In this document: positions 38,901-53,900 of the stretch, one piece after another | Numbering within the stretch: position 1 is the stretch's first letter | Layout: every line of letters begins with the position of its first letter | Source: Enterorhabdus sp. P55 | GTDB lineage: Bacteria; Actinomycetota; Coriobacteriia; Coriobacteriales; Eggerthellaceae | Assembly (NCBI RefSeq): GCF_009911695.1 | Contig: NZ_QWKK01000004.1 | Location: forward strand, 1-64,000 | Direction of reading: 5' to 3' | Length of the DNA: 64,000 bases | Made by a program: the position numbers and the translations under genes | The notes under the pieces: model-generated | Seen by the model: only the letters and a program-made list of their open reading frames with translations | The model's database searches: none | What the model was told of the DNA's origin: nothing

Positions 38901-41900
38901 TCAACAACATCCGCGAGAACGCGCAGGTAGACGACAACTACTACTACCAGATGAAGCGCAACGACCGCACCGAGGTGCGCATGTCGAAGATGTTCTTCGA
39001 CGCCAACACGCGCGTGGCCTACAACGACATGGCGAACGAGAGCAAGGCCTACGAGAACTGGTCGTACGCCTTCGACGAGGATCATGACTACTGGAACAGC
39101 TACTGGGGCTGGGGCGGCACCGAGATCGACCAGCAGCTGGAGGTAGGCTACAAGGCGCTCGGCTCCTACACGGTGGACTTCCGCCAGCTGACGGGGACGA
39201 ACGGCGTGGAGGCCGCCTGCCACTACGACCAGTGGTGCAACCAGTGGTGCACTGAGCACCGCACGGGCTACAACATCTTCACCTGGTGCTCCGAAGGGCG
39301 CGCGGGCAACCACGCGAGCCCCATCGACGGGCGCACCTACAACAGCGCAGCCGTGCTCGACTTCGAGCAGACCATCCCGTCTGACGCCTTCGACGCCTAC
39401 TACGTGCGCGTGCGCGACGCGGCGGTGCCCTACCTCAACTCCATCACCGTCTACTACGCCGACGGCTCGAGCTTCGTCGCGGACAAGGCCTCCATCATGG
39501 CCAACCGCCACAACGGCAACGGCACGGGCGTGGACGGCCAGAAGTACCTCCGCCTGAACCTGCTGGCCAAGGACGCCTCCGGCAAGCACGTGGCGGACTT
39601 CAGCAACAACGAGGCCGCCTACTTCAAGGACGCCTACTCCGGGTACTGGAACAGCTCGGACCCGGCCGCGGGCGACCGCGTGGTCAAGATCGTCTACAAC
39701 GTGTCCATCAACCAGGACCAGTACACCGACGCCACCGAGGCCCACGCCAAGCAGGTGGACTTCGGCACGTGGTTCCGCTGGAATGACCCGAACTACGACG
39801 CCTTCGAGGTGTCGGGCCGCTTCTACAAGGTGACTAACGAGGTCTACTCCACCACCAACGTGAAGATGCGCCTGGGCGACACCGCCTCCACCGCCGCCGC
39901 GCCGGGCACGACGGACAACGGCAACAGCGGCGACCGTCCCTACCACAAGGCGCAGGTGCGCTACGACTCGGGCGACCGCAACGCCGCCCAGGCCTACCGC
40001 TCCAACTGGTCCTACCAGGACTACGTGCAAAGCGGCCATCACGGGCACACCCCCTACAAGATGCGCCACCTGTGGACGCGCGCCCGCGCGGCGGTGGTGG
40101 AGGCCGGCGCCTACACGCGCAAGGGCCACCTGAGCAACCTGACCAACGGCCGCGACGGCATCAACGGCCTGGAGGGCAGCACCGCCATCCGCTTCGCGAG
40201 CGACCAGTACTTCACCGTGTCGTTCCAGCGCCACTACGGGTGGGCCCAGTACAACCAGTGGAGCAACAAGCTCTCGTTCACCGACGAGGCCGTGCTGCGC
40301 GATGTCATGCCCGTGTGCAAGCCGGATGCCGAGATGGACTACTACGGCTTCCTCTCCACCGGCATGCAGATCCTTGGCAAGGACAACGCCGCGAGCCAGC
40401 ATGTGCTGCCCCACGTGAAGGAGGTCATCTTCCACCTGGAGCAGTACAACGCCGACGGCACCGTCGCGGGCACGCGCTCGGTCACGGTGAGCCGCGCCGA
40501 CCTGGGCGTGGATGCCGCGGAGGCCGCCGGCAAGGGCGTCTACATCTACTTCAACCGCCCGAAGGGGCTCAAGGAGGACGTTCCCGAGTCGCCGACCGAC
40601 TTCAAGGCGGCCATCGACAACGGCTCGGCCTACCGCCTGAGCCTCGGCGCGGAGGAGTTCGTCGACAGCTACGACATCGTGCTCAACGAGTTCGGCGGCG
40701 CGGGCGATCATACCCAGGAGGTGGGCCGCAAGCACGCCGCCGACTACGACGCCGACCGCGACAACCCCGACGTGCGCGTCTACGGCCGTCCCTACGCCTA
40801 CGTCAACCAGACCCCCACGGTGAACTCCGACGTGAACAACACGTCTCAGACGTTCACGCGCCGCTACGGCGACGGCCTGGGCGAGGGCAAGCAGGAGTAC
40901 TGGCACGGCACCGACGGCCTGGGCACCTCCGGCAGCGGCGACGACTTCGTCAACACCGACAACGCCTTCTTGCTGGGCTACCTCATTCCCTTCGGCTACC
41001 ACTACAGCATGCAGCGCGCCGACGGCACGACGCACGACATCACCGGCGCGGGCCGCATGTCGCACTTCTCCGCCGCCGACAACCTGGCACCGGCCCACGG
41101 CACCTTCGAGGCGCGCTTCTGGAACATCCGCGACCGCTTCTCGCTCGCGCAGAACCCCGACCCGGATAACTACGGCCGCGCGTCCCACATCAACCAGGTG
41201 ACGCTCAAGGCCACCACCTCCGGCGACTTCCGCATGCAGAAGGTCTACGTCCCCAAGCAGCTCGTGCCCACCGACCCGAGCTGCCCCAAGACGGCGGAGG
41301 GCCAGCCCGCGTGGCTGGCGGTGGAGAACTTCTCGTTCGTCTACAACGGACGTACCGTATCCGTAGACTGGCCGACGCTCGCGGGCATGGGCATCGTGTC
41401 CGCCGCGCCGCTCGCCAGCGGCCCCTACGCCGACTGCTACGAGGTTGACCTGGAGAAGTACCTGCGCGAGCAGTTCAACCTGTGGAAGACGAGCGGCGGT
41501 GCCAACGGCATCCAGCCGGTCACCTACACCGCCGTGTCGGCCACCAACCTCATCCCCGGCTACGCGCCCGACCTGACCACGGTCAACCGCACCTACGTGA
41601 ACAGCCGCATCAGCGACCTGACCATCAGCTACAACTCGCCCACGGCGCATCGCAAGCAGGAAGACACGATGCTCGACGCGAGCCAGTACCTCTCGGGCGA
41701 CCCGGACAACGCCAAGGGCGGGCGCTACAACTACGCCTTCGCCTACGACGGCGTGTACGTCGACCGCACGCTCGACGACTTCCTGAGCGCGCAGGAGACC
41801 ACCTACACCGACCTGACGAAGGGCAACTGGAACGAGTACGCCACGCCGGCCGGCAACAAGCAGGGCATGGCCTATCCGGACATCAACTGCCGCGAGACGC

Positions 41901-44900
41901 TCGCCGTGACGAGCGTGCGCACGCGCGATCCCAACCACTGCTCTGTCAACGATCCCAACTATGTGAGCCAAGTGGGGCCGCTCAACCACGACCCCTACGC
42001 CGACAACGTGCTGTTCCACCGCCTGGCGCAGATGGAGACCTCCAGCGTGCGCGGCAAGCAGGTGACCCTCAACGGCGTGGACACCACCATCTTCGGCTAC
42101 GACAACTCCAACAATGACGTGGCCTCGCCCGTGTCCTACAGCCCGGAGTCCCAGGCCAAGGACGCCAACATCCCCGACGGCGCCCTCTACGCCGGCGACT
42201 ACGTGGAATACGTGGTGCGCGTGGGCAACAAGGCGGCCGACGCCCCCGGCGGCAAGTACGACGTGCCGCTGGAATCGGTGGACGCCCGCTTCCAGGTGGA
42301 GAAGGGCCAGCGCATCGTGGGCTGGGAGGTGCAGAAGGTCAAGCAGGCCGACGGCACCTGGACCGAGGACAACCCCACGGGGCTGCCCGTCACCGCCGAG
42401 ATAGGCGACGACGCCCTGGCGGCCCTGCGCGACGCGCCGGCCCAGACCGACCTTTCCGTCGTGGGCGGCGTGGAGCAGTACGACCAGAACCGCGTGCTCA
42501 TGATCAAGCTGGGCGCCGACAAGTGGGTGGAGCAGCAGGCCAAGAACCCCGACGGCTCGGACAAGGTCAACGAGCAGGGCGAGCCGGTGTACGAGGACGT
42601 GATGACCCCGCAGGAGGATCGCCAGGTAGAGCCCGGCGAGTACGTGGCCATCCGCATCATCACCCAGCTGACGGGAGAGCTGGGCACCGACGCCTACCAT
42701 GAGTCCGAGAACACGGCAGCCTACGGCAGCGCCAACGACCTGCCGTCCTATCGCGACGCCGCCCTGCGCGCCGACTTCTACGCGGCCAGCGCGCCCATGC
42801 ACGGCTACTTGCAGTACATCGTGCCCGGCGGCGGTGACAACAACCATGACGTGTGGGGCTACTCCAACGACACGGGCCTGAGGCTGATCAGCTCCTACAC
42901 CACCGCGCATCAGCGCGGCACCTACCTCACCGACGGCGTGCACAGCCAGTACGGCTCGCGCGTGTACAACTACGTGCGCTTCTACAACCACCGGGCCGAT
43001 CGTCCGCGCGGCAACGTGGATCACTACAACGATCCCGCCATCACCCTCAAGTACACGGGCCAGGATCCGGCTACGCTGCTGCACTCCCGCCCGCGCGCGG
43101 ACGGCGACACGGCGCAGCTGACCATCGGCGGCATCACCAATCCCACGTACCACACCACCGACCTCACGGTGACGGTGAGCCTGCTCGACAAGAACGGCAG
43201 CGGCCGCCAGGTGTTCGAGCTGACCGACACGCCCAAGCTGGCTGCCGGCACCGATGCCGTGCGCCGCGTGACGGCAGAGGGCCCCGACAAGGGCAAGATG
43301 ATCAACCTGCGCTACCCGTCCAACATCCCGCCCAGCCTGAACCTGGATAGCCGCGACAGCACGCTTTCCGACGTGCTGAGCTCCATCGGCTCGGCCGGCG
43401 GCGGCGTGAGCGGCGGCGGCGACGTGGAGGACATTCCCTCCACCGTGCCCACCTACCAGGTATCTTACGTGGCCGACACGGGCGGCGAGGTCGATCCGGA
43501 CGTCGATCCGGGCACCGACCCGTCCTTCGCCGGCAAGCTGCCGGCCAACTCGGCCTACGCCGAGGGCGACATCGCGGGCTCGACGGCCGAGGCCAAGCCC
43601 GGCTACGTCTTCGAGGGCTGGTACAAGCGCGTCAAGAACGAGGACGGTACCTTCACCGATACCAAGATCGAGGGCGCCGTGGCGGCGCTCACCCCCTCGC
43701 TCATCGCGGCCAACCTCAACACCAAGGCCGCGGTGGACACCGAGAAGCCCGAGCAGCCCGGCCCCGGCGCCGACGCCGAGGGCGGCGACGGCTCTGGCGA
43801 CGGCTCTGGCGACGCGGGTGACGCGGGCGACGCCGACGGCTCCGGCGAGGCCGAGCCGCCGAGCACGGGGCCGGCCACCATCTACGACGACACCACCTTC
43901 GTCGCCAAGTTCAAGGCCGATGACAAGCGGAAGTACTCCGTGACCTACGCGTCCTCCGACAAGGACAAGGGCACCGTCTCCAACGAGGGCGACCTTGCCA
44001 TGCAGGCGCTCAGCACCGCCCAGGTGACTGGCTCGACCGCCGCCCCGGCTGCGGGCTTCATCTTCGACGGCTGGTACCTGCGCACGCGCGATGCGGGCGG
44101 CGCGGAGGTGGACACCCTCGTCACCGAGGAGCTCCAGCTGACCGCCGATGACGTGCGCGAGGTGCTTGACGCCCAGTTCAAGGGCGATGACGGCCTCTAC
44201 ACCGACGCCGCCTTCGTCGCGAAGTTCGTCGACGAGTCGCAGCGCAAGTTCACCGTGAGCTACCTCGCCAGCGGCGAGGGCCAGGTGCGCACTGCCGGCT
44301 ACAAGCCGGGCGCGGGCGACGAGGTGAAGCCCGGCGCGTGGGGCACGAGCGCGGACAACCGCAAGGTTCCCGCCGACGGCTCGACCATCACCGGCGCCGA
44401 GGCCCAGGCATCCGAGGGCTATCAGTGCGACGGCTGGTTCCTGCGCACCACCGGCGACGACGGCGTGACCGACACGGCCGTCACCCAGGCTGCCGTGCTC
44501 TCGCGCGAGGACGTGGCCGGCCTGTTCACCACCGAGGGCGAGGGCTGCAAGCTCACGGGTGACGTGACCTTCGTGGCCAAGTTCAGCCCCAAGACCGAGG
44601 CGCGCTTCGCGGTCACCTACGGCACCGACGGCAACGGCGAGGTGCGCACCCTCGGCACCGTCGAGGACGGCGAGGAAGTGGGCTTCGGCGAGTGGGGCGC
44701 GAGCGCCTCCAACACCGACATCGTGGCCCTCATCACCGCGGGCGTCACCGGCGTCCAGGCGCGCAGCAAGGCCGGCTATGCCTTCGAGGGCTGGTACGTC
44801 ACCCAGAAGGCTGCCGATGGCGCCGTCACGGAGAAGCGCATCAGCAGCGACGCCGAGCTCACGGCCGCCGCGGTCATCGCCGCGCTCAACACGACCACCA

Positions 44901-47900
44901 CCGAGGCGGAAGGCGAGACGCCGGCCGAGACCCTCTACGCGGATACCGCCTTCACCGCCAAGTTCACGCCGGACGCGGCGCTCACCTATACCGTGAGCTA
45001 TACCGCCACCGAGGGCGGCACCGTGTCTGCGGCCAGCAACGTCGACCAGAAGCTCAGCACCGCCAAGGTCACGGGCGCCACCGCCACGGTCAAGCCGGGC
45101 TATGAGTTCGCCGGCTGGTACCTGCGCACCTACGGCGAGCCCGAGTCCGAGGGCGGGGAGCCTACCTACACCGACGCCAAGGTCACCGAGGACCTGACGC
45201 TCACCGCCGCCGACGCCAAGGCGCGCCTGGCCAAGGATAAGGACGGCCTGTATGCCGATACGGCGTTCGTCGCCAAGTTCCAGGCAGAGGGCGACCGCAC
45301 CTACACGGTCACCTACGAGGCCGACCCTTACGTCAAGGAGCAGGACGACGGCACCGAGGTGTCGGTCTCGGCCGGCGAGGTGGAGACCAAGACCAACGCC
45401 GACATCCAGGTGCTCTCCACCGAGGGCGTCACCGGCTCGGTGGCGCTGCCTGCCAACGGCTACAAGTTCGCCGGCTGGTACGTCCGCACCTACGTGGACG
45501 AGCAGCGGCAGGTGATGGTGCCCAAGCTGGAGGAGAAGTGGGAGAAGGTCAAGGTTCCGGTCCTCGATGAGGACGGCCACCAGAAGTACGACGATTACGG
45601 CGAGCCGATGTATATCGAGGAGAATCGCCTGGTCGTGGACGAGGACGGCAACCCCATCCTCCAGCCGGTGCTCGACAAGGACGGCAACCCCGTCATGGAG
45701 CCCAAGAAGGATGAGAACGGCAACCTCGTCTACGAGACCGTGTCCGTCGCCAAGGACGAGCTGGTGGCGGGCGCCCGCGCCTCCCTCACCAAGGACCAGG
45801 TGGTGGCCGAGCTCGAGAAGCGCAAGGACGCCGACGGGCTCTACGCCGACCTGCTCCTGGTGTGCAAGTTCGCCGAGAAGAGCGGCAACGAGCCGGACGA
45901 GGACTTCGACCCCTACACCGTCACCTACAAGGTGGTGGACGGCACGCTCGACGTCACCTCCAACCCCAACCTGGACGCCACGAGCACCGATGGCGTGACC
46001 GGCGCCACGGCTAAGGCCAACGCCGGCTTCGAGTTCGTCGGCTGGTTCGTCGAGACCATCGAGTACGTGCCCGATGCGAGCGGCGCCATCCAGGAGCAGA
46101 AGGTCGAGCAGAAGATCGACGGCGCGGGGCTCACGCTCTCCGCCTGGGAGGCCCAGGCCTTCCTGCAGAAGGACGACACCGGCCTCTACATCGACACCAC
46201 CTTCATCGCCCGGTTCCAGAAGGCGGCCGTGAAGGAGGGTCTGAGCAAGGAGTCCGTCAACGAGCCCGAGACCCTCGGCGACCGCGACCCCATCCTCATC
46301 GAGTACTGGGACACCCGCGCCATCAAGAACGCCGATGGCACCTACGAGGGCGCCTGGATCACCATCGACGAGCTCGACCGCCTGAACGCCCAGCCCGACC
46401 GCGAGCCCACCGTGGCCGTGGAGGGCTACTACAAGAACTCCAACAAGTTCCGCTACGTCACCCAGGTGCGCTGGACCTACTACGACCTGCCGGCTACCAT
46501 GTCCGACGACGGCACCACGGCCTACAAGCTCGATGACGTGGCCCTGGTGGGCGTGGCCCGCTACCAGGACAACCGCGACTCCACCGGCGAGCTCTACGAG
46601 TACTGGACGGCCGACCGCGTGCCGGTGGACTTCGGCTACACCCATCGCCACGCTGAGACGACGCAGCTCGACTTCTACCAGGAGGGCGCCGACGGCGAGA
46701 AGGGCGGCCCCATCCTGACGCCGGCCGTGAAGCACTTCGAGAAGACGGTGGAGGGCCAGACGAAGAGCGTCCTGCAGACCAAGCAGGACAGCGGCAAGAA
46801 CGTCAACTTCACGGTGTACCGCCGCACGCCCGTCATCCGCTTCCAGAACCAGGTGTTCCAGACCGAGGCCCAGGCCAAGGGCACGGGTGCCAAGAGCTGG
46901 AACGCCTCCCAGAAGACCGGCTACATCCCCGGCGAGAAGTTCTGGTACAAGGACACCCTGTGGAACGTGCCGCGCGGCACCAACTCCTACATGGACGTGG
47001 AAGGCGAGCTGTACAATCCCGTCTTCTACGAGCGCATTCCGCTTGACTACCTGAAGAAGGCCGACGGCTCCGCCGGCGAGATAGACGCCGACTACCTGGC
47101 CGCGCGCCTGCAGAACAACATCCGCTGGTACGACATCTACGGCAGCGACGTGAAGGACGCGCGCCTGAACGGAATGAAGCTCCAGGTCACCCGCGTAGCC
47201 GAGGAGGACGCGCCGGAGGTGGCCAAGGACTACGGCGGCATGATGAACTACAACAACGCGCCGGTGGGCTACAGCACCCGCGACATGGGCGCCAAGCCGT
47301 TCAACGACCTGAACCCCACCACGGCAGGCGCCACCGAGGACACCCGCTTCGCGCTGTTCCGCATCGAGTGGGTGCCCGACCCGGCGTCGTCCAAGCCGGG
47401 CTCGGTGGTTCCCGACGAGCGCGAGGAGATATCCCCCGTCGACCTGGTGGAGCCGGGCAACGTGTGCGTGGAGGTGGGCGACACCATCGAGCTGTGGTTC
47501 GACGTGACCGCCGCCATCGACGGCCTGCCCCAGGTCTACGGCGACATGGCCAAGACGCAGTACTCCACCACCACCGGCAAGGAGCCCGCGTACTTCCCGC
47601 GCATCGGCGAGTACTGGCACTCCAACGGCAACACGGGCGGCTGGAATTCCAACACCGGCCGCGTCTACGTCAACCCGCTCTCCGGCGGCAGCTTCGGCGC
47701 GTCGCGTCCCGGCACGGGCGCGAGCTACGTGAACAACGCCGGCGTGCTCATGGACATGGACTCGCTGCTCCACGAGTCGGCCTTTACCGCCGATAAGCCC
47801 AAGAACACCGACCGCTGGGAGATGTGGGACGGCTCGCTCACCTTCATCCCCGGCGAGGCCACCAACCAGAACGTCGACCGCTACCTCAGCTACGATTGGA

Positions 47901-50900
47901 ACAGCCAGCCCAACACCATGTACGGCCAGGACGGCTTCCGCGGCGTGTTCCTGGACACCGACGCTAAGACGCAGAACTTCGTGCAGTGGACGCGCTACAC
48001 GCCCAAGCGTCCCTTCAGCGCGGCAAGCCAGGCGGCGCTGCACAAGAACGCGCTGCCCACCACCCGCTACCTGGTGAACGGGTACAGCTCGGGCTGGAAC
48101 TCCACCGTGGCGCGCGTCAACGAGCGCTCGGACCGGTACCGCGACTACCGCTACAGCTACTGGCGCGACTACGACAACTTCGTGACCATCCGCCGCACGT
48201 GGGTGGACAACACCGTGGACACCGACGATGAGGGCAACGCGACGGGCCTGCCCACGCAGTGGGGCTCCGAGACGCCGCTCATCTGGTCGCAGACGCGCCT
48301 GCACCTGCAGAAGGCGTGGCTGGCCACGTCGTCCCAGATGTATCCGACCAACGACTCGACGCCGGCCATCGGCGGCCTGTGGGCCACCACCGGCACCCAT
48401 GAGACGCAGCGCCAGTACCTGAGCGGCCGCGACGCCACCGAGTGGTGGTACGAGAACACCAACAGCTACTACAACAACCTGTACAAGCAGACCATCCGCG
48501 ACCAGCGGGGCGTGCTGTGGAACCAGTACAACACCGCCATGCAGTACAACCAGGCCTACACCACGCGGCTCCAGGCGCTCAACTACGGCGACCGCAACCT
48601 CGACGCGGTGGAGTTCACCTACATATTCCCGCGCGGCACCGAGCCGCAGCTCAACGAGGACGGCAGCCTCAAGCTGGCCGCGTACACCCTGAACGGGTAC
48701 AACCGCGGGCCGTCGTGGCTCGACAGCGACGCGCAGGTGCAGGAGAACTGGGCGCGCATCGGAGACGACCTGGTGGACGCCGAGATCATCCAGACGCCCT
48801 ATGGCCCCTACCAGGGCTATGACGCGCCCTCCGACTCGCAGAACCCGGCCGACTACCGCAACGGCCTGGCGCGCCGCTCCGAGGACCTGTCAGTCGACCC
48901 GGCGCTTTCCAGCTACGAGGCCGTGAGCGGCGGCGACGCCACCCTGCACGGCGAGGACTACGTGGGCAGCTCGCAGCCGTGGGTGGTGCGCGTGACCGTG
49001 CGCAAGCCGCTCGGCAAGTGGTTCGGCCGCGACATCGACAACAACGCTGCCAACACCGCCGACCGCGACAGCTACAGCGGCACCCAGGGCTACAAGATGA
49101 TCGTGGACATCCCGTCGCACATCTTCGCCACCAACACGTCGGGCTACTGGTACGACCGCGTGCTCACGCGCCCCGTGGACACCCGCGAGGTGACCGGATC
49201 CGACACGGCTACCGGCGAGCTGCCCTCCAAGTCGAGCGCCTACTACCAGCTGTTCGACATCGAGCACTACGAGGGCAAGGCCGCCTGGGAGCCCGACACC
49301 AACAAGGGCGATGGAGACACCAACAACAGCCAGCCCTTCGGCATGGACTACGTGTGGACGGCGCGCTATCGCAACAACGACAGCTCGTGGAACCTCCCCA
49401 GCACCTACGACCAGTCCTACGGCTCGCCCAACATGCCGTCGGTGAACGGGCGCGTGGTGCAGAACAACACCGTGCGCCTCACCCGCTTCGAGCAGAACGC
49501 CGACGGCACCTGGCGCGACACCGGCAAGGCCGTGCCGGCCGGCGTGAAGGTGACCGACACCACGGCTGGCGGCAGCTGGCACAACGCCTACAAGGACTAC
49601 GGTGAGGAGGGCACGCCCACGCTGTATGCCCAGACGGGTACGCGCGCCCAGATGCGCAAGCCCGTGGTGCGCATGTGGAACACGCTGGGAACCAACGGCG
49701 TGACCGGCAACCTGTCCGAGTACTACGCGGAGAGCGAGGGCGCCGTGCGCCAGCTCAACGTCCACGTGGAGAACCGCTACTGGTGGGATCACACGGCCCA
49801 GAACGTCACCACCAAGAACTCGGGAGACTGGTACCACGAGGGCGGCTGGTGGGAGCGCCTGTACCACACCTACTCCGTCGACGGCGGCCAGCAGGGCGAC
49901 CTCGTCATGCCCGTGGTGACCGTGGTGCTGCCCGAGAACATCGTGCCGCTGCGCGCCAACGGCGAGCCCTACAGCCGCCTCCCCGACGTGGAGCAGGGCT
50001 TCGCCGCCGGCGACTGGTCGGTGAACTACGCCCGCGAGGCGCGGGTGGGCAACACCGGCCAGCTGACCAACAACATGGACGCGCCGGAGGCCTGGCGCGA
50101 CTTCAAGGCCACGGTGACCTACGAGAACGTGAAGGACGAGGGCACGCCCGCGGTGGGCAACGTGCCGGCCAAGCCGCCGGTAGATCAGTACCGCTTCGTC
50201 ATCCGCTTCGAGGCCCGCGGCGACGTGGACACCTCCGCTGAGAAGGTGGACGACTTCGCCTACGGCTTCGACCCGGATCAGGTGGCCGTGGAGGGCGCCT
50301 GGAACGGCGGGCGCAACAGCAGCTACGCCGACGCGAGCACCAAGCGCAACGTCGCGGCAGACCTTGACGTGGCCGCCACCCGCAAGGGCAACGGCGAGCA
50401 GCGCATCCGCGCCTACGACATGAACACCTTTAAGTTCAACATCATGACCACCGGCGCCAGCCGCTCCGACGCGGACGAGACCGCCTACCCCGAGACGTGG
50501 CGCAGCTACGAGAACATCCGCACCTACGTGTCGTCGAAGATGGACGGCTACCAGTTCCTGGCCGACTCCGACATAGCGGGCAACCCCTACCAGGTGGGCT
50601 CGCCCGTGCAGTACCGCCGTTGGAGCGGTGTGGGCGATGACACGCGCCTCGACGCCCGCCAGGCGCAGTACCGCACGTCCAAGCGCGACGGCTACAACTA
50701 CTACTTCTGGGACACCACCGACTACACGGGCAATGCCAGCGGCAGCGCGTATCCCTACAACATCAGCTCGGTGGGCGTCATCCCCAAGAACGCCGTGAGC
50801 GATGGCAGCTACACCCGTGCCAACGAGCCGGCCACCAACTACCTGCCCGGCTTCGTCAAGCGCTACACCGAGAGCCAGAACGGCCTGGACAGCGTGACGC

Positions 50901-53900
50901 CGGCGGGCAACGCGGGCGTCATCGTGGAGGACTACCGCTTCCGCGAGAGCTATGCGCTGGACGCGCAGGCTACCTATCGCCTGAACGGCAACGACGCCGT
51001 GCGCAGCACCGAGGCCTTCAAGCGGAACAAGACCGGCGTGGCCGACTCCCGCGATGACCAGGGCCTCATGTCCGGCCTGAAGATCCGCTGCTCGTATCCC
51101 ACCGTGAAGGCGGAGTACGAGGTGGCGCGCGGCACCGGCGACAACGGCGCCACGCCTTCGGCCATGGGCAACGGCGCCTACTGGGACCAGAGCCTCAAGT
51201 CGGGCGGCGGCCGCAACGACTTCTACTACTGGCTGGGCCGCGACGGCACCCGCCAGGCCAACACCATCCCCGACGCCAACGCCTTCCAGTACGGCGACAC
51301 GCTGTGGTATCAGGCCAAGTTCTCCAACCTGAACAACGGCTACGCCCAGTCGGGCCGCCTCATGCACGCCAAGATCGTGTTCGCGCTGCACCTGCCCAAG
51401 CAGGTGACGTTCTACACCGATAAGATGCTGACCGACGATCCGGCCGTGGCGGCCAAGGACGCGGCCTACAAGCTGATCACCGACTACGAGGGCGACGACT
51501 ACCAGTTCCTGGTGGAGTGGCACCACTGGGATCGCCATCAGAACGGGTTCGTGACCGAGCACCTCACGCCCAAGCAGCTGGTGGCCAACGGCTGGACGGT
51601 GAAGGTGGTCGACCAGCCCAACTACACGTCGAACAACTACGATGCCACCCAGGGCGGCAGCGACTACGGCAAGCCCGACGCCGACCAGCCTGATGACCTG
51701 GCGCCCGACAACATCAAGTCCGCCTCGCACGACGAGGAGGTGGTCGTCTTCGAGCTGGCGCCGCCGGATGATGCCACCGATGAGGAGTTCGACGAGTACG
51801 ACAGCCTGCTCCAGGCGCAGTGGGGCGGCGTGCATCCCGATGGCCACATGTTCATCGGCGACGCCATCACGCTCAAGGTTCGCACGCGCATCGACAACCT
51901 GGGCGACGCGGAGAGCGCGCTCACGGGCATGCACACGAGCTATGCCGACCAGCTCAAGGAGCTCCGCACGTGGAACGGCGGCAACTCCACCATGTACGCC
52001 ACGGTGCACGACACCAACCTGCGCTGGCTCCAGCAGGCCAACGGCGGCCCGGGCTGGACGCACGTCTACGAGAACGACTGGACTGATCCCGACACCGGCG
52101 CCGTCACGCCGGCCGGCACCCAGGCCACCAAGCCCGTGACGCCTACCGCCACGGAGCCGGGCCAGAAGCCCTATGACTTCAACGAGCAGAAGATGAGCCG
52201 CTTCATTCGCTGGGGCCGCTACAACGGCTACGTGCGCCTCATCAACGACGAGGTGGCCAAGATCGACCCGGTGACGGGCGAGGAGATCCCCGCCAAGGAC
52301 TACGACCGCGACGGCGACCTCACCGACAGCTACATCTACGACAAGTCGGGCTTCTTCAAGATCCTGAAGCCCAGCTCCAGCGTGCGCGGCGACACCTTCG
52401 TCCAGCGCGCGCTCATGACCGACCAGGACTTCGACATCAACCTGGCCGACGACTCGCACCAGGCCGGCGACAACGAGCTTCTGGTCACCCAGGCCGTCAA
52501 CACCGGCTCGGCGGTGAACAGCTTCATCGTCGACTGGCAGGTGCCCTACTACGGCACCCTGAACGCGCTGTCCTACGACGCCCCGCTGGCTGACCCGAGC
52601 CAGCCGGTGGTGCGCACCTACCCCTACGTGAGCTACGTGCAGACCGGCGTGTGGGAGGTGCCCGGCGCGGAGTGGTCCATCAAGCAGGTGGTGGTGCCGA
52701 ATACCGCAGCCGCGGCCTCGGCCAGCGCGCCTGCGAACGATGCGGGCATCGCCGCGTACTCCACCGACCCGGCGTCTGACGAGCCCTTGGCCGACGAGCC
52801 CGTGGCACCGCAGTCCGATGAGGTCGCGCTGCCCGTTGCCGAGGGCGACGGAGGCGCGGCTGACGGCGACGGCGGGTCGACGCCGTCCGAGACGTACAGC
52901 ATCAGCTACCGGACCGACGGCATCGACGGCAAGGTGAGCGTGACGAATGACTTCAACATCCCCCAGGGCACGACCGAGGGCATCCGCGGGTCGACGGCCA
53001 CGCCGAACCTCCACTTCGAGGTCAGGGGCTGGACGGTCATGCGCACCGATGAGAACGGCAAGAACTACGAGGAGGACATCGACGTGCCGGTGGCCGAGGA
53101 CGGCACCTGCACCCTGACTCCCGAGATAGTGGCCGCCAACCTCAACATGACGGAGGTGACGGACGCCGACGGCAAGCCCACCGGTGAGATCCGGTACAGC
53201 CAGACCACGTTCACCGCTCACTTCAAGCAGAAGACCTACAACATCTACTACCTGGCTGAGCCGCTCGACCCAGATGCGGACAAGAGTCCCCACGGCAGCG
53301 TGGAGACCCCCTATAACCTGGACATGCCGTACAAGGCCACCAACGGCATCTCCGGCTCCAAGGCCATCCCCGACACGGGCTACATCTTCGAGGGTTGGTA
53401 CAAGCGCACCGAGTTCGAGCGCGAGGAGACGCTGCCCGACAACACGGTGGTCACGGTGACTGACTACCGCGACGACCGGATCGAGGTGGTCTACGACGAT
53501 ATCACGGGAACGGCTACCCTGACGCCCGACCTGGTGAAGGCGAACCTCAACGCGAGCGACGAAGCCGAATCCGCCGTGGCGGGCATGTTCTACAAGGACA
53601 CCGTGTTCGTGGCCAAGTTCAAGGAGAAGCCCAAGTACGAGGACGTCTACGACCAGCCGCTCAACGAGCAGGCGCGGATAGAGAACAAGCTGCGCGTGTT
53701 CGTGCTCGCCCGCGTGGTGAACACGTCCACGAAGGACGCCGACAAGGCGAAGTCCGTCTTCGGCGAGCAGAACGGCCCCACGCCCAACGAGCGCGAGAAC
53801 TATGCGCTGCCGGGCACCGACGCCGACCGCGACTACTTCTTCGGCGAGGACGACCGCGGCAGCGCCCAGTATCCTGACGGCAACACCGCTGACGGCCTGG

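Noticed and set aside
37883-48400. 3,505-codon open frame on the minus strand
   Set aside because: Same antisense shadow of the giant gene; its limit at 37883 is a sense TCA codon.
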